Shown piece after piece: positions 40,229-48,349 of a DNA stretch of 48,349 bases. The DNA lies in the NCBI GenBank assembly GCA_016200205.1, contig JACQFF010000275.1, forward strand, positions 1 through 48,349, read 5' to 3'. Position 1 is the stretch's first letter. Every line of letters starts with the position of its first letter. The DNA comes from Planctomycetia bacterium. Its GTDB lineage: Bacteria > Planctomycetota > Planctomycetia > Pirellulales > PALSA-1355. The position numbers were made by a program, and so were the translations under genes. Below the pieces are notes generated by a model. It was not told the origin of the DNA and did no database searches. It worked only from the letters and a program-made list of their open reading frames with translations.

Positions 40229-40543
40229 GCTGTGATTTCGTCCCCGCCGCCTCCACACGGCGCATTCAGGCAAGCAAAAACCCGTCTCGTCAAGACCCCC
40301 TTTTGGAAAAACAATCGGCCTCGGTGATATGACGTAAGCCATTGCATATAAATAGCTTACGCGATTCTATTGCAAATGCTCTGGCGGCCTACGTAGGATG
40401 GAATGTGGGCGCCGGAGCCCGGGGTCTGATCGAACGCTTCTTTCGATCCCACAGTGTGGACGCAGCAGGGCGATTTGTGGAACCATTTCGCCCCGCAAAG
40501 GATTGACTCCTGCTGCCACGACGTGCCTTTGAGGTGCATTGCC
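40229..40543. promoter_or_regulatory. Intergenic region with AT-rich inverted repeat
   Basis: 315 bp without a credible gene. CGTAAGC (40333-40339) and GCTTACG (40355-40361) are exact inverted repeats around an AT-rich 15-base centre, in the only low-GC patch nearby. It could be an operator or a promoter region for the metalloprotein gene. Confidence 0.4.
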
Positions 40544-41269
40544 ATGCAACGCCGCGAACTGAAATTCGGAGGACGGTTTCCGCAGCCGCAGCGCAACCCC
40601 GTCGCATTGGCCAAAGCGCGCCGACCGGGCGTATTGGCCAATAAGCGCGTCAGAGGAGTGCCACGCAACCAGAAGCTGCCGTTCGTGCCCCCGGAGGATT
40701 GGCATGAGTCGAATAGCGAGCGCGGCGACTATCGAATCGTCGTGCAACCGCCGGGCAAGGGGTTTCTCCATATTCTCACGCCCGCCGATATTCGCGCGCG
40801 ATTGAGCCAATTCCCCGACCACTCGCTCGCCAGCTTGGAGGTCGTCCAGCTCAGCCGCATGACGCGAAAGAAGCAGAGCTTTCCCTGCTACGGCATGCAG
40901 TGGGGCGACAGCCTGTATCTGTACCCGATCGAGGAGACTCTGGTCGAGTACTACCACTGCCCTCCGACGCCCAATCAAGTGAGCGAAGCCCGCATGTATG
41001 GTGGCTGCTGGTCGCAAGCGGCGCGCGGGACTTGGAAACTGGAGTGGACGGAAGCGGCGGTTCGCGACTTTTACCTCAACAACATTCTGATTCACGAGCT
41101 GGGACACCTGGTCGACGTTCGCAACACGGGCTACGTGGATCGCGAGCGGTACGCCGAATGGTTTGCGTTGGAATTCGGCTACAAGCGCAGCCGGGCCAGG
41201 GATCGGTCCCGCAAGATCATTCGCCGCCATGACCGCGGCCGTTCGCCGCGGCGGTCGTTGGGCGCCTAG
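40544..41269 (+). CDS. Putative zinc metalloprotein (HELGH), unknown function
   Basis: 241-aa protein. The zinc-binding motif HELGH is at residues 184-188, inside a helix (NNILIHELGHLVDVRN), and AEWFALEFG about 25 residues later could supply the third ligand (Glu), as in gluzincins. The N-terminal 60 residues are basic and Pro-rich; a central part includes GYRIVVQPPGKGFLHILTP-like strands. No signal peptide, so it is cytoplasmic. The basic tail (RSRARDRSRKIIRRHDRGRS) may bind nucleic acid. Family unknown to me. The ATG at 40544 is preferred over 40454 because GAGGTG (40531-40536) precedes it at 7 bases. Confidence 0.65.
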   Translation: MQRRELKFGGRFPQPQRNPVALAKARRPGVLANKRVRGVPRNQKLPFVPPEDWHESNSERGDYRIVVQPPGKGFLHILTPADIRARLSQFPDHSLASLEVVQLSRMTRKKQSFPCYGMQWGDSLYLYPIEETLVEYYHCPPTPNQVSEARMYGGCWSQAARGTWKLEWTEAAVRDFYLNNILIHELGHLVDVRNTGYVDRERYAEWFALEFGYKRSRARDRSRKIIRRHDRGRSPRRSLGA

Positions 41270-41296
41270 TCGTCGCAATGCAGCGGAGCCGCCGGC

Positions 41297-41321
41297 GGTG
41301 GCCCAGACAACTTGTTGTCTG
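41297..41321 (+). repeat. CCCAGACA hairpin repeat, copy 1
   Basis: GGTGGCCCAGACA begins a hairpin CAGACAAC-TT-GTTGTCTG (41304-41321), 35 bases after the stop of the HELGH gene. The same 13-base block is present in inverted orientation at 47205-47217. It may double as a terminator, but no T-run follows. Confidence 0.6.
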
Positions 41322-41549
41322 CCGAAGGCACGAGAAGTCCTCAGAACCAAGATTACTCCGCAAAGGCCAGTGATCTACGCATGGGCCTCTTGGCGCTTCG
41401 CAACACCGACAACCAGTCGTCGGCGCCAGCCGGGCGGACTCGCCCTCGGTGCCGAGTTTTTTTATAATCGATGCGCGAGCTTTGTATCCGCATCCGCTTA
41501 ACGTCTATCCGCGTTGGGCCCATCGGGGCTGGCGAGGCACCGCAGGCTT

Positions 41550-43388
41550 ATGTTGGGACGCCGTGGCAAGTCGCTCGGGAGCCTGATTCTGGCCCTGCTT
41601 ATGCTGACGTCGGCGAGGGCGGCCCCGCCCACCGCCCAGCAGCGGGCAAGCGCCCGTTCCGCCGCGGCGGCTTTAACGAAGGCTGGCAATCTCTATCGCT
41701 CCAAGAAATTCGCCGCGGCAGGCGAGGCGCTCAAGGATGCGCAAGACGGCCTGGCGCAAATTGAGGGCGAACCAACCGGGGAGCTCGCCGCGCTCACCGC
41801 CCCGTTGGAAAAACAGCTCGCCAAAACGCGGGACTTGCTCGCGGCCGAAGGAATCATAATTCCAGCCGCCAAACCGAAGTCCAATGGCAAACCGGCTACC
41901 AGCTTTACAAAGCAGGTCGCGCCCTTGCTGGTGGCCAAATGCGCCAATTGCCATATCCAGCGCTCGCGCGGCGAATTCAGCATGGGCAGCTACGTCTCCT
42001 TGAGCCGGGGTTCGAAGAGCGGCACGGTCATTATGCCGGGCGACGCCCAGGGGAGCCGGATCATCGAAGTGCTGGTATCGGGCGACATGCCTCGTTCCGG
42101 CGGCAAACTGAGCGATGAGGATGTGGGACTTCTGGCGGCCTGGATCAACGCGGGCGCCACCTTCGATGGCCCCGATTCGGCGGCACCCCTGACCAGCTTT
42201 GCGCAGCCGAAAGCCAAAGACGAGACGCAGAGCAAAATCGAGGTCGTGGCGGCAACCGGCAAGGAAGCGGTTCAATTCGCCCGCGACGTGGGGCCTGTCT
42301 TGTTGGACCATTGCACTGAATGCCACGGCGAACAGAATCCGCGGAACCAATTCAGCGTTCATACGTTCGATCGATTGCTGCGCGGCGGCGACAGCGGAGT
42401 GGTCTTGGCGCCCGGCAAACCGGCCGACAGCCTGTTGATTAGGAAACTGCGAGGCATGGCCGGAAAACGGATGCCGCTGGAAAGGCCCCCGTTGGCCGAA
42501 GAGACGATCGCGCGGATTGAAAAATGGATCGAGCTGGGCGCCAAATTCGACGGATCGGACCCGGCCGCGCCTTTGGACGAACTGGTCGCGATCGCCGTGG
42601 CGCAGAACGCAAGCCATGAGCAACTGAGCCAGGCTCGGGCGCAATTGGCCGCCAAGAACTGGCGGCTGATTCTGCCCGACACGCCAGGCAATCACGAGGA
42701 AACTCCGAATCTGGTGCTCTACGGCAGCGCCGGCCCGGAGGTGCTCTCGGACGTCGCCCGGTTGGCCGATGAACAAATCGTTAAAATGCGCAAATTGTTC
42801 AAGGTTCCCGCCGACCAACCGCTGATCAAAGGCCGGCTGACGTTGTTTGCGTTTGACAAGCGTTACGACTACGGCGAAGTAGGCACGATGCTCGAGCATC
42901 GAGAAATTCCCTCGGCTTGGCGCGGTCATTGGCGATATACCGGCGCCGATGCCTATGCCTGCGTCTTGCTCTCTTCCGACGGCCAGGCGTCGGCCGGTTT
43001 GTTGGCGCAACAAATTGCCGGCGCCTACGTCGCCAGTTTGGGAAAAATTCCGCGCTGGTTTGCCGAAGGAACGGCGCGGGCGGTGGCGGCCAAATTCGAC
43101 CCGAAAGATCCTCGCATCAAACTCTGGGAAGACCAGATCGCTCGGATTTTGCACGGCACGGACAAGCCCGACGCATTTCTCTCGGCCCGCCTCGCGCCGG
43201 AAGACGGCGACATCCTCAGTTATAGCTACGTCAAATTCCTGATGACGGCGAGCAATCGCTACACATCGCTGATTGCGGCGTTGCAGCAAGGCTCAACATT
43301 CGAGCCTGCGTTTGCCAAAACTTTCGGCAGCAGCCCCAGCCAAATCGCGGACCTCTGGTCCGCCAAGGCCGGCAAACGTGGCCGGTAG
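41550..43388 (+). CDS. PSCyt1-type cytochrome with protease-like C-terminal domain
   Basis: 612-aa exported protein with a signal peptide (about residues 5-25). Two c-type heme motifs lie in successive planctomycete cytochrome C (PSCyt1) modules: C131-x2-C134-H135 (CANCH) and C255-x2-C258-H259 (CTECH), each followed by the module's PGDAxxS and MPxxGxxL pattern and ending in WINAGATFDGPD or WIELGAKFDGSD. The C-terminal half (about 340-600) resembles the peptidase-like domain of DUF1570 proteins (WFAEGTARAVAAKF, ILSYSYVKFLMTA) but the HExxH zinc motif is absent, the place where it should be being AYVASLGKIPRWFAEG. Start at 41550 fits the signal peptide; the frame begins at 41514. Confidence 0.82.
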   Translation: MLGRRGKSLGSLILALLMLTSARAAPPTAQQRASARSAAAALTKAGNLYRSKKFAAAGEALKDAQDGLAQIEGEPTGELAALTAPLEKQLAKTRDLLAAEGIIIPAAKPKSNGKPATSFTKQVAPLLVAKCANCHIQRSRGEFSMGSYVSLSRGSKSGTVIMPGDAQGSRIIEVLVSGDMPRSGGKLSDEDVGLLAAWINAGATFDGPDSAAPLTSFAQPKAKDETQSKIEVVAATGKEAVQFARDVGPVLLDHCTECHGEQNPRNQFSVHTFDRLLRGGDSGVVLAPGKPADSLLIRKLRGMAGKRMPLERPPLAEETIARIEKWIELGAKFDGSDPAAPLDELVAIAVAQNASHEQLSQARAQLAAKNWRLILPDTPGNHEETPNLVLYGSAGPEVLSDVARLADEQIVKMRKLFKVPADQPLIKGRLTLFAFDKRYDYGEVGTMLEHREIPSAWRGHWRYTGADAYACVLLSSDGQASAGLLAQQIAGAYVASLGKIPRWFAEGTARAVAAKFDPKDPRIKLWEDQIARILHGTDKPDAFLSARLAPEDGDILSYSYVKFLMTASNRYTSLIAALQQGSTFEPAFAKTFGSSPSQIADLWSAKAGKRGR

Positions 43389-43442
43389 CGATGAGCCGCC
43401 GCGTGGGCGCATTTTACGCGTTCGACTTCCGGGCCGGTTTCG

Positions 43443-46400
43443 CTAGCCGGATTTCTTGCCCGATAGACGATCGTAGGCATCGAGAATGGAAACATCCGTC
43501 TGAAAGCGCCCGGCGTTGGCATCGTCAGGCCGGCTCGTGCCTTGGAACGTGCCCAGGATGTATTCGACATCGGCGCGATTGACTCCGTAAAGCAGGAAAA
43601 ACGCGGCGTCGATCTCGACCATCAACTCGGCTCGCTCGGTCGAGTCCCATTTGTGGATCGGCGGGTCGATCCCGACTGCCTTTGCCAGCGGTCGCATGTC
43701 GGCGGCGGTGCAGGTCAGCTTCAACACGCGGTCGGAAATCCATCGCTCCAGGGTCTGCCGCGTGTCCCAAGGGCAGCGGTCGGCATAGCGGTCAGGTGGA
43801 AGAATTGGAAGTTGCTCGACAATAAAGAAATTAAGGTGGACGCCTCCGACCTTCTGACGAGCGACGAAGTCGAGCGCGAGGCTGTTCAGGTTTGCGAGCA
43901 GGCAACAAAGCAGACGCGGCCCGACGTCACTGCCGACCAGAACCAAAGGAGCGGAGTTGGCCACCGCGACGTGCGGGATTATCGCCGCAATCATGGTTCG
44001 CTGGTTGGTCGCACTGGTAACGTCCTTATAGGCGAGGTAGGACGACTGCACACGGCCCCCAACAACTGATTCGACCGCCGTGTCTGGCACCCACCATCGC
44101 GGTTGTGCCACGAACTCGGGGTTCTGGTGTTCAACCAATGTCGTTGGCTCGGTTTGCCCCTGACGGACCCAGTTGCCGGCCTGAATGACGACGCTGGCAG
44201 CGCGGTGGTCATAGGCCTGGATCATTTTGGCTTCATAGAGCGGCAGGTAAGTTTGCTTGCCCTTGGTCCAGTGGTTCCCCTGGAGTTTGAAGCCCATCTC
44301 CTGGAGTTGGGCGGGCGCGTGAAACAGCTCGGCTTCGTTCGTTTGATCGAACATCCTGACAAACTTAACGCCCCACGGGTTGCCCCCTTCGCGGCGATTT
44401 TCGTCAATCAGGATCGGCACGCGGCGGTAGATCGCCTTGGTAAGCTCTGCGTCTCGGCGCGAGCGAAAAATCGGGCAGGTGCGCGTGTTTGGGTTTATCA
44501 AGCGAAGATCCGCCGCGGTAAGCGAAATATGCCGGTTTTTGTCCTTCAGATCGGCCATCGCGTGCGCGAAGAACGCGAAATCAACTGATTTTGTCCTCAT
44601 GGCCGAGCCGCCAAAAACTAGGGTGCAGAATTTGAAGCGGCCGTCCACGTCAGCAAAGATTTTTCGCCGGTTTTCGAAGTCATACAGACCGACGAGCGCC
44701 TGAGACTCAATTAGCTCGGCAAAGAATTCCTTGGTGGTATTGTCGGTGGCGATGCCGGAGGGAACGAGCAGCCCGACGCGGCCATGCGGGGCGACGATCT
44801 TGCGGGCGAGCTCCGCGAACGCCGCGTAGGTGTTAATGTCCCCCTTGCCGGTGAGCGGGAAGTTGCCTGAGCCCCGAACATGGTTGAGAGTTCTCTCCGC
44901 CGTGTCTTTTGCTTTGGTGTAACTCGCGTACAGCGTGGGGTTGGCCCGTTCGAGTTCGGCAATCAGTTGCCGACGGCGGGCTGCGCTCACCGAACCCGCG
45001 ATTTCCGGCGCGGTGAACGCGAAGAACTCACGCTCTTGCAACTTCAGCCGCTCCCACGGCGGGTTGCCGATCACGCAGTCGAAGCCGCGCTGGTCGCGGT
45101 TGAATGCGGTTGGGAACGTGCTTTCCCAATTCATCGCCCGTGCGTCCACCGTTTCGTCAGTCACCAGGCTATTGCCGCAGACGATATTGTGCGAAAGGTT
45201 GGCCAGGGTCTTGCCTCGCCGGGCCGAGCGAAGCCAGAGCGCCAATTGTGTGATTTCGACCGCTTCGTGCGAGAGATCGATGCCGAACAAGTTTTCGCCC
45301 AGGATCATGTCGGGAATGCGGTCCTCCAGACTGTCTGCTTGATAGCCCTCGTGCTCGATGATTCGCTCAACGACATTCTGATAGCGTTCCTCGAAGGCAT
45401 CGTACGCCTGGATCAAAAACGCTCCGCTGCCGCAGGCAGGGTCGCACACTTTGATTTGCCTGAGCGTTTCCAGGCATTCGCGCCAATATTTGCCCGTTGC
45501 AGCCGTAGGTTTTTCGGCTTCGAGTTGCTCGGGCGTGAGGCCATCTGCCCGGCGCAGGCCAGCGAACCGCTCGTCGAGGATGCGAGCCACCGTTACTTGG
45601 ACGATGAACCGCGTGAAATCAACAGGCGTATAGAAAATGCCAAACCGCTTGCGCATCGCCGATTTCGTCATCGCCGGTTCGGCTTTGGCATCGGTTCCCT
45701 GCGGACCTTCGGTGCCGAACAGGCCGACGGTTCGCATTTTCTCCAACTCGGTGATCGACTTTTCGAAGATGTGGCCGAGAACTTCGACGTTGACTTCGTC
45801 GCGGAAGTCGTAGCCGCCGATGGTATTGAAAAAATGAGTCCAGCGATCTTCGAGTTGGAGATTGTCTACCTCGTCATCGTGCTCGAACAGGCCGCCGTCG
45901 TAGCCGGTCTTCAGGTCGAACCGCTCGTGGCCTTTGTCGATCGCGTAAAACAGATTCAGAAAATTCTGCCAGCGTGGATTGGTCACTTTGCTGAATGGGG
46001 GCAGTGTTTTGTAGGCCGATTCGATGCACTTTTCGGGCAACAATCCGCGATCTTCGCAAAAGGCCACGAAGATGATGCGGTCGAGAATCTTTTGGGCGAC
46101 ACGAATGGCCGTTTCCAGCGACTTTTGGTGGTCGTAGCGGAGGTGTTGGATCAACTGAGCCCGGCTGTCGCTGTACTTTTCATAGAGCTCATCGCCCACC
46201 TCGCGCTGTCGCTGGTCGGTCCTCTGCAAGAGCATCATCGCCCGCGTTGGGTGGCCGAGGATCGGGCGGACCAAGCCGCCGGGCTCGAAGAGGCAAAAGA
46301 ATTGGCGGAACTTCTTGATATCGCCCAGTTCCCGCAGCTTGAACTCCTCGTAGGCCAGGGACGTTTTGTCGCGATGATATAGCCGGAAAGTCACGAAGTT

Positions 46401-46940
46401 GCTGACGATGCCCCACGGGCAATCGGGCAGCGCGTTCAGGTAATCCCAGCATTGCTGGACGGCGGTTCGGCCGTTGAATTTGTCCCGGTCGAGATCGGTG
46501 TCGGCATCCTTGAACTCGATTACCACCAGCGGCGGATCGCCGTGGGCGGCCATGAACAGCCCCAAGGCGCCGTCGGCCGTTCCGATGCCGGGAACGGTGA
46601 AATTGCGCTGCAGTTCATAATGTTCCGGGCTCTCGGTGAAAGCGCGGTATCCGAGTGCGTGGCCGAAAACGTCGAGGAGAAAGTCGGCGTCAACCGCCGT
46701 TTCTTTCTTGAAGATATGGCCTTCCGATTCGAGCTTGGCCCACTTCTTCAGGACCTCGTGGGCCTGGTCCTGACGCTCGCCCTTGTGGATCAGCTTGTCG
46801 GCTTCGTCGGCGAGATACTTGGGAAGAATGAGCGAGCGCCGCCTGCGCGTCGAAGCCGGCGCGAAGAGTTCCGAAACTCGTCGATCCTGCGTCGTCCGCG
46901 CTGGCTTCTTTTTGGCCATCGATTCGCTCGTTTCCTGCAC
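43443..46940 (-). CDS. Single-chain type IIG-like restriction-modification enzyme (Eco57I-type methylase)
   Basis: 1165-aa protein combining nuclease, methylase and target recognition. Residues about 85-190 have a PD-(D/E)xK core: Asp123 in GTADGALG and E142-x-K144 in PLVVIEFKD. The adenine methyltransferase has motif I DPACGSG (500-506) and motif IV NPPW (626-629), as in the Eco57I family. The last 350 residues look like a TaqI/Eco57I-type specificity domain. It would methylate adenine in a specific site and cut unmethylated DNA. The start is ambiguous: GTG at 46940 with GGAG close upstream, or ATG at 46919. No separate methylase, specificity or BREX/DISARM gene lies beside it. By eye its GC content is a little below its neighbours, suggesting transfer (not computed). 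Confidence 0.85.
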   Translation of the reverse strand: MQETSESMAKKKPARTTQDRRVSELFAPASTRRRRSLILPKYLADEADKLIHKGERQDQAHEVLKKWAKLESEGHIFKKETAVDADFLLDVFGHALGYRAFTESPEHYELQRNFTVPGIGTADGALGLFMAAHGDPPLVVIEFKDADTDLDRDKFNGRTAVQQCWDYLNALPDCPWGIVSNFVTFRLYHRDKTSLAYEEFKLRELGDIKKFRQFFCLFEPGGLVRPILGHPTRAMMLLQRTDQRQREVGDELYEKYSDSRAQLIQHLRYDHQKSLETAIRVAQKILDRIIFVAFCEDRGLLPEKCIESAYKTLPPFSKVTNPRWQNFLNLFYAIDKGHERFDLKTGYDGGLFEHDDEVDNLQLEDRWTHFFNTIGGYDFRDEVNVEVLGHIFEKSITELEKMRTVGLFGTEGPQGTDAKAEPAMTKSAMRKRFGIFYTPVDFTRFIVQVTVARILDERFAGLRRADGLTPEQLEAEKPTAATGKYWRECLETLRQIKVCDPACGSGAFLIQAYDAFEERYQNVVERIIEHEGYQADSLEDRIPDMILGENLFGIDLSHEAVEITQLALWLRSARRGKTLANLSHNIVCGNSLVTDETVDARAMNWESTFPTAFNRDQRGFDCVIGNPPWERLKLQEREFFAFTAPEIAGSVSAARRRQLIAELERANPTLYASYTKAKDTAERTLNHVRGSGNFPLTGKGDINTYAAFAELARKIVAPHGRVGLLVPSGIATDNTTKEFFAELIESQALVGLYDFENRRKIFADVDGRFKFCTLVFGGSAMRTKSVDFAFFAHAMADLKDKNRHISLTAADLRLINPNTRTCPIFRSRRDAELTKAIYRRVPILIDENRREGGNPWGVKFVRMFDQTNEAELFHAPAQLQEMGFKLQGNHWTKGKQTYLPLYEAKMIQAYDHRAASVVIQAGNWVRQGQTEPTTLVEHQNPEFVAQPRWWVPDTAVESVVGGRVQSSYLAYKDVTSATNQRTMIAAIIPHVAVANSAPLVLVGSDVGPRLLCCLLANLNSLALDFVARQKVGGVHLNFFIVEQLPILPPDRYADRCPWDTRQTLERWISDRVLKLTCTAADMRPLAKAVGIDPPIHKWDSTERAELMVEIDAAFFLLYGVNRADVEYILGTFQGTSRPDDANAGRFQTDVSILDAYDRLSGKKSG

Positions 46941-47277
46941 TCCACTCCAACAAAACGAGTGGCTCGCCCAGCCCGACGAGTGCCGAACAAGTTCACATCA
47001 TGTGCGCACTCTCGTCAAGGCCATCGATTTTGGTCTGTCGATTTTGGTCTAATGCTGGAAATTGCGTCTTGAACGGAAAAGCGGCGGACACTGGGGCTTG
47101 CGAACCGAAAAAGAAAGTTCAAGCGAGTCGCGGTGCCGAGGACATATGAGGAGTCCCGGCCGAATCCATTATCCTCGTGTCGCTCCGCGACCCAGACAGC
47201 GAGCTGTCTGGGCCACCCAGAAGCCCCGGAACTCTCGCTCGACAGGCGTGAATTGCCCGACATTGACATTCCGTGGA
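46941..47277. other. Intergenic region between larE and the restriction-modification gene
   Basis: 337 bp with no credible gene. It holds the CCCAGACA hairpin copy at 47191-47212 and presumably the promoter of the restriction-modification gene. Confidence 0.45.
47191..47217 (-). repeat. CCCAGACA hairpin repeat, copy 2
   Basis: CCCAGACAGC (47191-47200), GA, GCTGTCTGGG (47203-47212): a perfect 10-bp stem. Read on the minus strand it begins GGTGGCCCAGACA, identical over 13 bases to the copy at 41297-41309. It lies 61 bp after the larE stop codon (minus-strand gene) and is therefore placed like a terminator of larE. Confidence 0.65.
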
Positions 47278-48120
47278 TCAATAATCCTTCGGCCGGCTCA
47301 GGCTCTGGATGCCGAGCAGCGTATTCAAGCTGCCCGATCGAAAGCCTTCCAAATCGAGCGTGACATACTTGAAGCCGAGCGATTTCAGGTGGGCCAACAA
47401 AGCCGAGCGCAAGGTGGGCTCACAAAGCTTCGCCAACGCGTCGAGCGGGACTTCAACTCGGGCCAAATCGCCCTTGTGGTAGCGAACCCGCAATGTTCTT
47501 AGTCCCTGCTCGCGCAGGAATTGCTCCGCCTTGTCGATCATTGTCAGTCGCTCGGGCGTGACTTCCTCGCCGTACGCCACGCGACTGCTCAAACAGGGTG
47601 TGGCCGGTTTGTCCCAAATGGGCAGTCCCCAATGGGCGGCCAACTCGCGCACGTCGGTCTTGTGAAAACCGGATTCGACCAGCGGACTGGCCACGCAGTG
47701 TTCTCCGGCCGCTTGCATCCCGGGCCGATAGTCGCCCAGGTCGTCCAGATTGGCGCCGTTGAGCACCACCGACACGTTCAGCCGCTCGGCCATCCCCTCG
47801 ATTCGCGTGTACAGCTCGGTCTTGCAGTGATAGCAACGATCTGGATCATTTCGCAGATAGTCGGGATTGGAGAACTCATCGGTGGCAATCACTTCGTGGC
47901 GAATGCCGATGAGTTGGGCCAACTCTCGGGCTTCGTCCAGTTCGCCCGCGGCCAGGCTGGCGCTGGTGCCGGTTACGGCCACGGCATTTTCGCCCAGGGC
48001 CAACTGGGCCGCCTTGGCGACCACGGTGCTGTCGATTCCGCCGGAAAACGCCACCGCGCAGGTGCCGTAGCCGCGGATCAATTCCAACAGTTTGTCGCGT
48101 TTGGCAGTCAATTCAGGCAT
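47278..48120 (-). CDS. larE: LarE-type ATP-dependent sulfur transferase
   Basis: 280-aa PP-loop enzyme. The pyrophosphate loop SGGIDST is at residues 26-32. Cysteines C96 and C99 (RCYHCK) and C176 (ATPCLSSR) are present; C176 falls at the same number as the sacrificial cysteine of the Lactobacillus plantarum enzyme, and the three-cysteine form is the one described as carrying a [4Fe-4S] cluster. LarE puts sulfur on the nicotinic-acid-derived precursor of the nickel-pincer nucleotide cofactor. Neither larB, larC nor a racemase gene is in the window. Start at 48120 gives the usual length; the frame runs to 48234. The ribosome-binding site is weak. Confidence 0.9.
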   Translation of the reverse strand: MPELTAKRDKLLELIRGYGTCAVAFSGGIDSTVVAKAAQLALGENAVAVTGTSASLAAGELDEARELAQLIGIRHEVIATDEFSNPDYLRNDPDRCYHCKTELYTRIEGMAERLNVSVVLNGANLDDLGDYRPGMQAAGEHCVASPLVESGFHKTDVRELAAHWGLPIWDKPATPCLSSRVAYGEEVTPERLTMIDKAEQFLREQGLRTLRVRYHKGDLARVEVPLDALAKLCEPTLRSALLAHLKSLGFKYVTLDLEGFRSGSLNTLLGIQSLSRPKDY

Positions 48121-48270
48121 GGAAACAAGACTCGTGCTTTCTTGATGGCTCGCCAAAATCAGGATGTCCGCGGCACGAACATGGCAGAGATACTCACCAT
48201 CGCAAATCGTAACACGCCCCCAAGAGAGCGACAAGAACAGCCCCCGCTGGCTTACGACCGCGCGCGGTGC

Positions 48271-48282
48271 GACCGCGCGGTC
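48271..48282. repeat. GC-rich palindrome at the window edge
   Basis: GACCGCGCGGTC is a perfect 12-bp palindrome preceded by the related GACCGCGCGCGGT (from about 48256). No gene was seen from 48235 to the end; this may be part of another short repeat that cannot be judged from one copy. Confidence 0.4.
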
Positions 48283-48349
48283 GCTGGGGTGCAGGGAGAA
48301 GTTTTGCGGCTACTTGCAAGGCGAAAATATCTGTGGGATATTTGGCTTG

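Noticed and set aside
43443..46940. PglX of a BREX system or a DISARM methylase
   Set aside because: None of the required partners (pglZ, brxC, drmA, drmB and so on) is nearby, and the protein has its own N-terminal nuclease-like motif. A stand-alone type IIG-like enzyme fits better.

Overview
The window reads as a chromosomal segment of a planctomycete, most likely from the Pirellulales (inference). The evidence is GC-rich coding DNA together with several protein families typical of that phylum: a DUF1559 protein, a TIGR03067 protein, a PSCyt1-type cytochrome, a secreted protein with eight EF-hand loops, a membrane-anchored leucine-rich-repeat protein, a Ser/Thr kinase with the planctomycete N-terminal region, and large signal-peptide hydrolases. 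No rRNA, tRNA, CRISPR array, prophage or complete insertion sequence was seen.

Layout. 1-5.4 kb: DUF1559 protein, MoxR/ChlI-like AAA ATPase, VWA partner and a saccharopine-dehydrogenase-like oxidoreductase. 5.4-10.3 kb: a small two-helix membrane protein, a secreted alpha/beta hydrolase and a secreted protein of unknown function. 10.6-16.5 kb: HD-domain phosphohydrolase, adenylosuccinate lyase (purB), a Fur-family regulator with a perfect 9-bp inverted repeat in front of it, an orphan FlgM, and the EF-hand protein. 16.9-25.2 kb: a 65-aa protein, a large secreted esterase-like hydrolase, a DUF2007 zinc-ribbon membrane protein, thiC, a Tat-exported aldo/keto reductase, a TIGR03067 protein and a diheme cytochrome c. 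25.4-29.1 kb: metH. 29.5-33.6 kb: a same-strand set of membrane protein, CpsD/CapB-like P-loop protein with Arg in place of the Walker A Lys, ExeA-like ATPase and GT39-like glycosyltransferase. 33.7-35.2 kb: a type II toxin-antitoxin pair, an LRR protein and a small palindromic element. 35.2-38.1 kb: glutaredoxin-like protein, thiO and an unassigned flavoprotein, all on the minus strand. 38.4-43.4 kb: a second palindromic element, a Ser/Thr kinase, an HELGH metalloprotein and a PSCyt1 cytochrome fused to a protease-like domain. 43.4-48.2 kb: a single-chain type IIG-like restriction-modification enzyme and larE.

Functional links. Cofactor and one-carbon metabolism recur: thiC and thiO (thiamin), metH (B12), larE (the nickel-pincer cofactor family). 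Envelope and exopolysaccharide functions (29.5-33.6 kb), redox proteins and defence-type genes (toxin-antitoxin, restriction-modification) make up most of the rest.

The strongest structural observations outside genes are three families of short palindromic repeats: two elements whose ends both read CTTAG, two copies of a CTCTCCC/GGGAGAG element, and two copies of a CCCAGACA hairpin. The likely Fur-family operator and a 13-bp direct repeat in front of the HD-domain gene come next. I did not find a clearly new multi-gene defence system. The best candidates for undescribed biology are the 29.5-33.6 kb cassette, the thiO-flavoprotein pair and the CTTAG-bounded elements.
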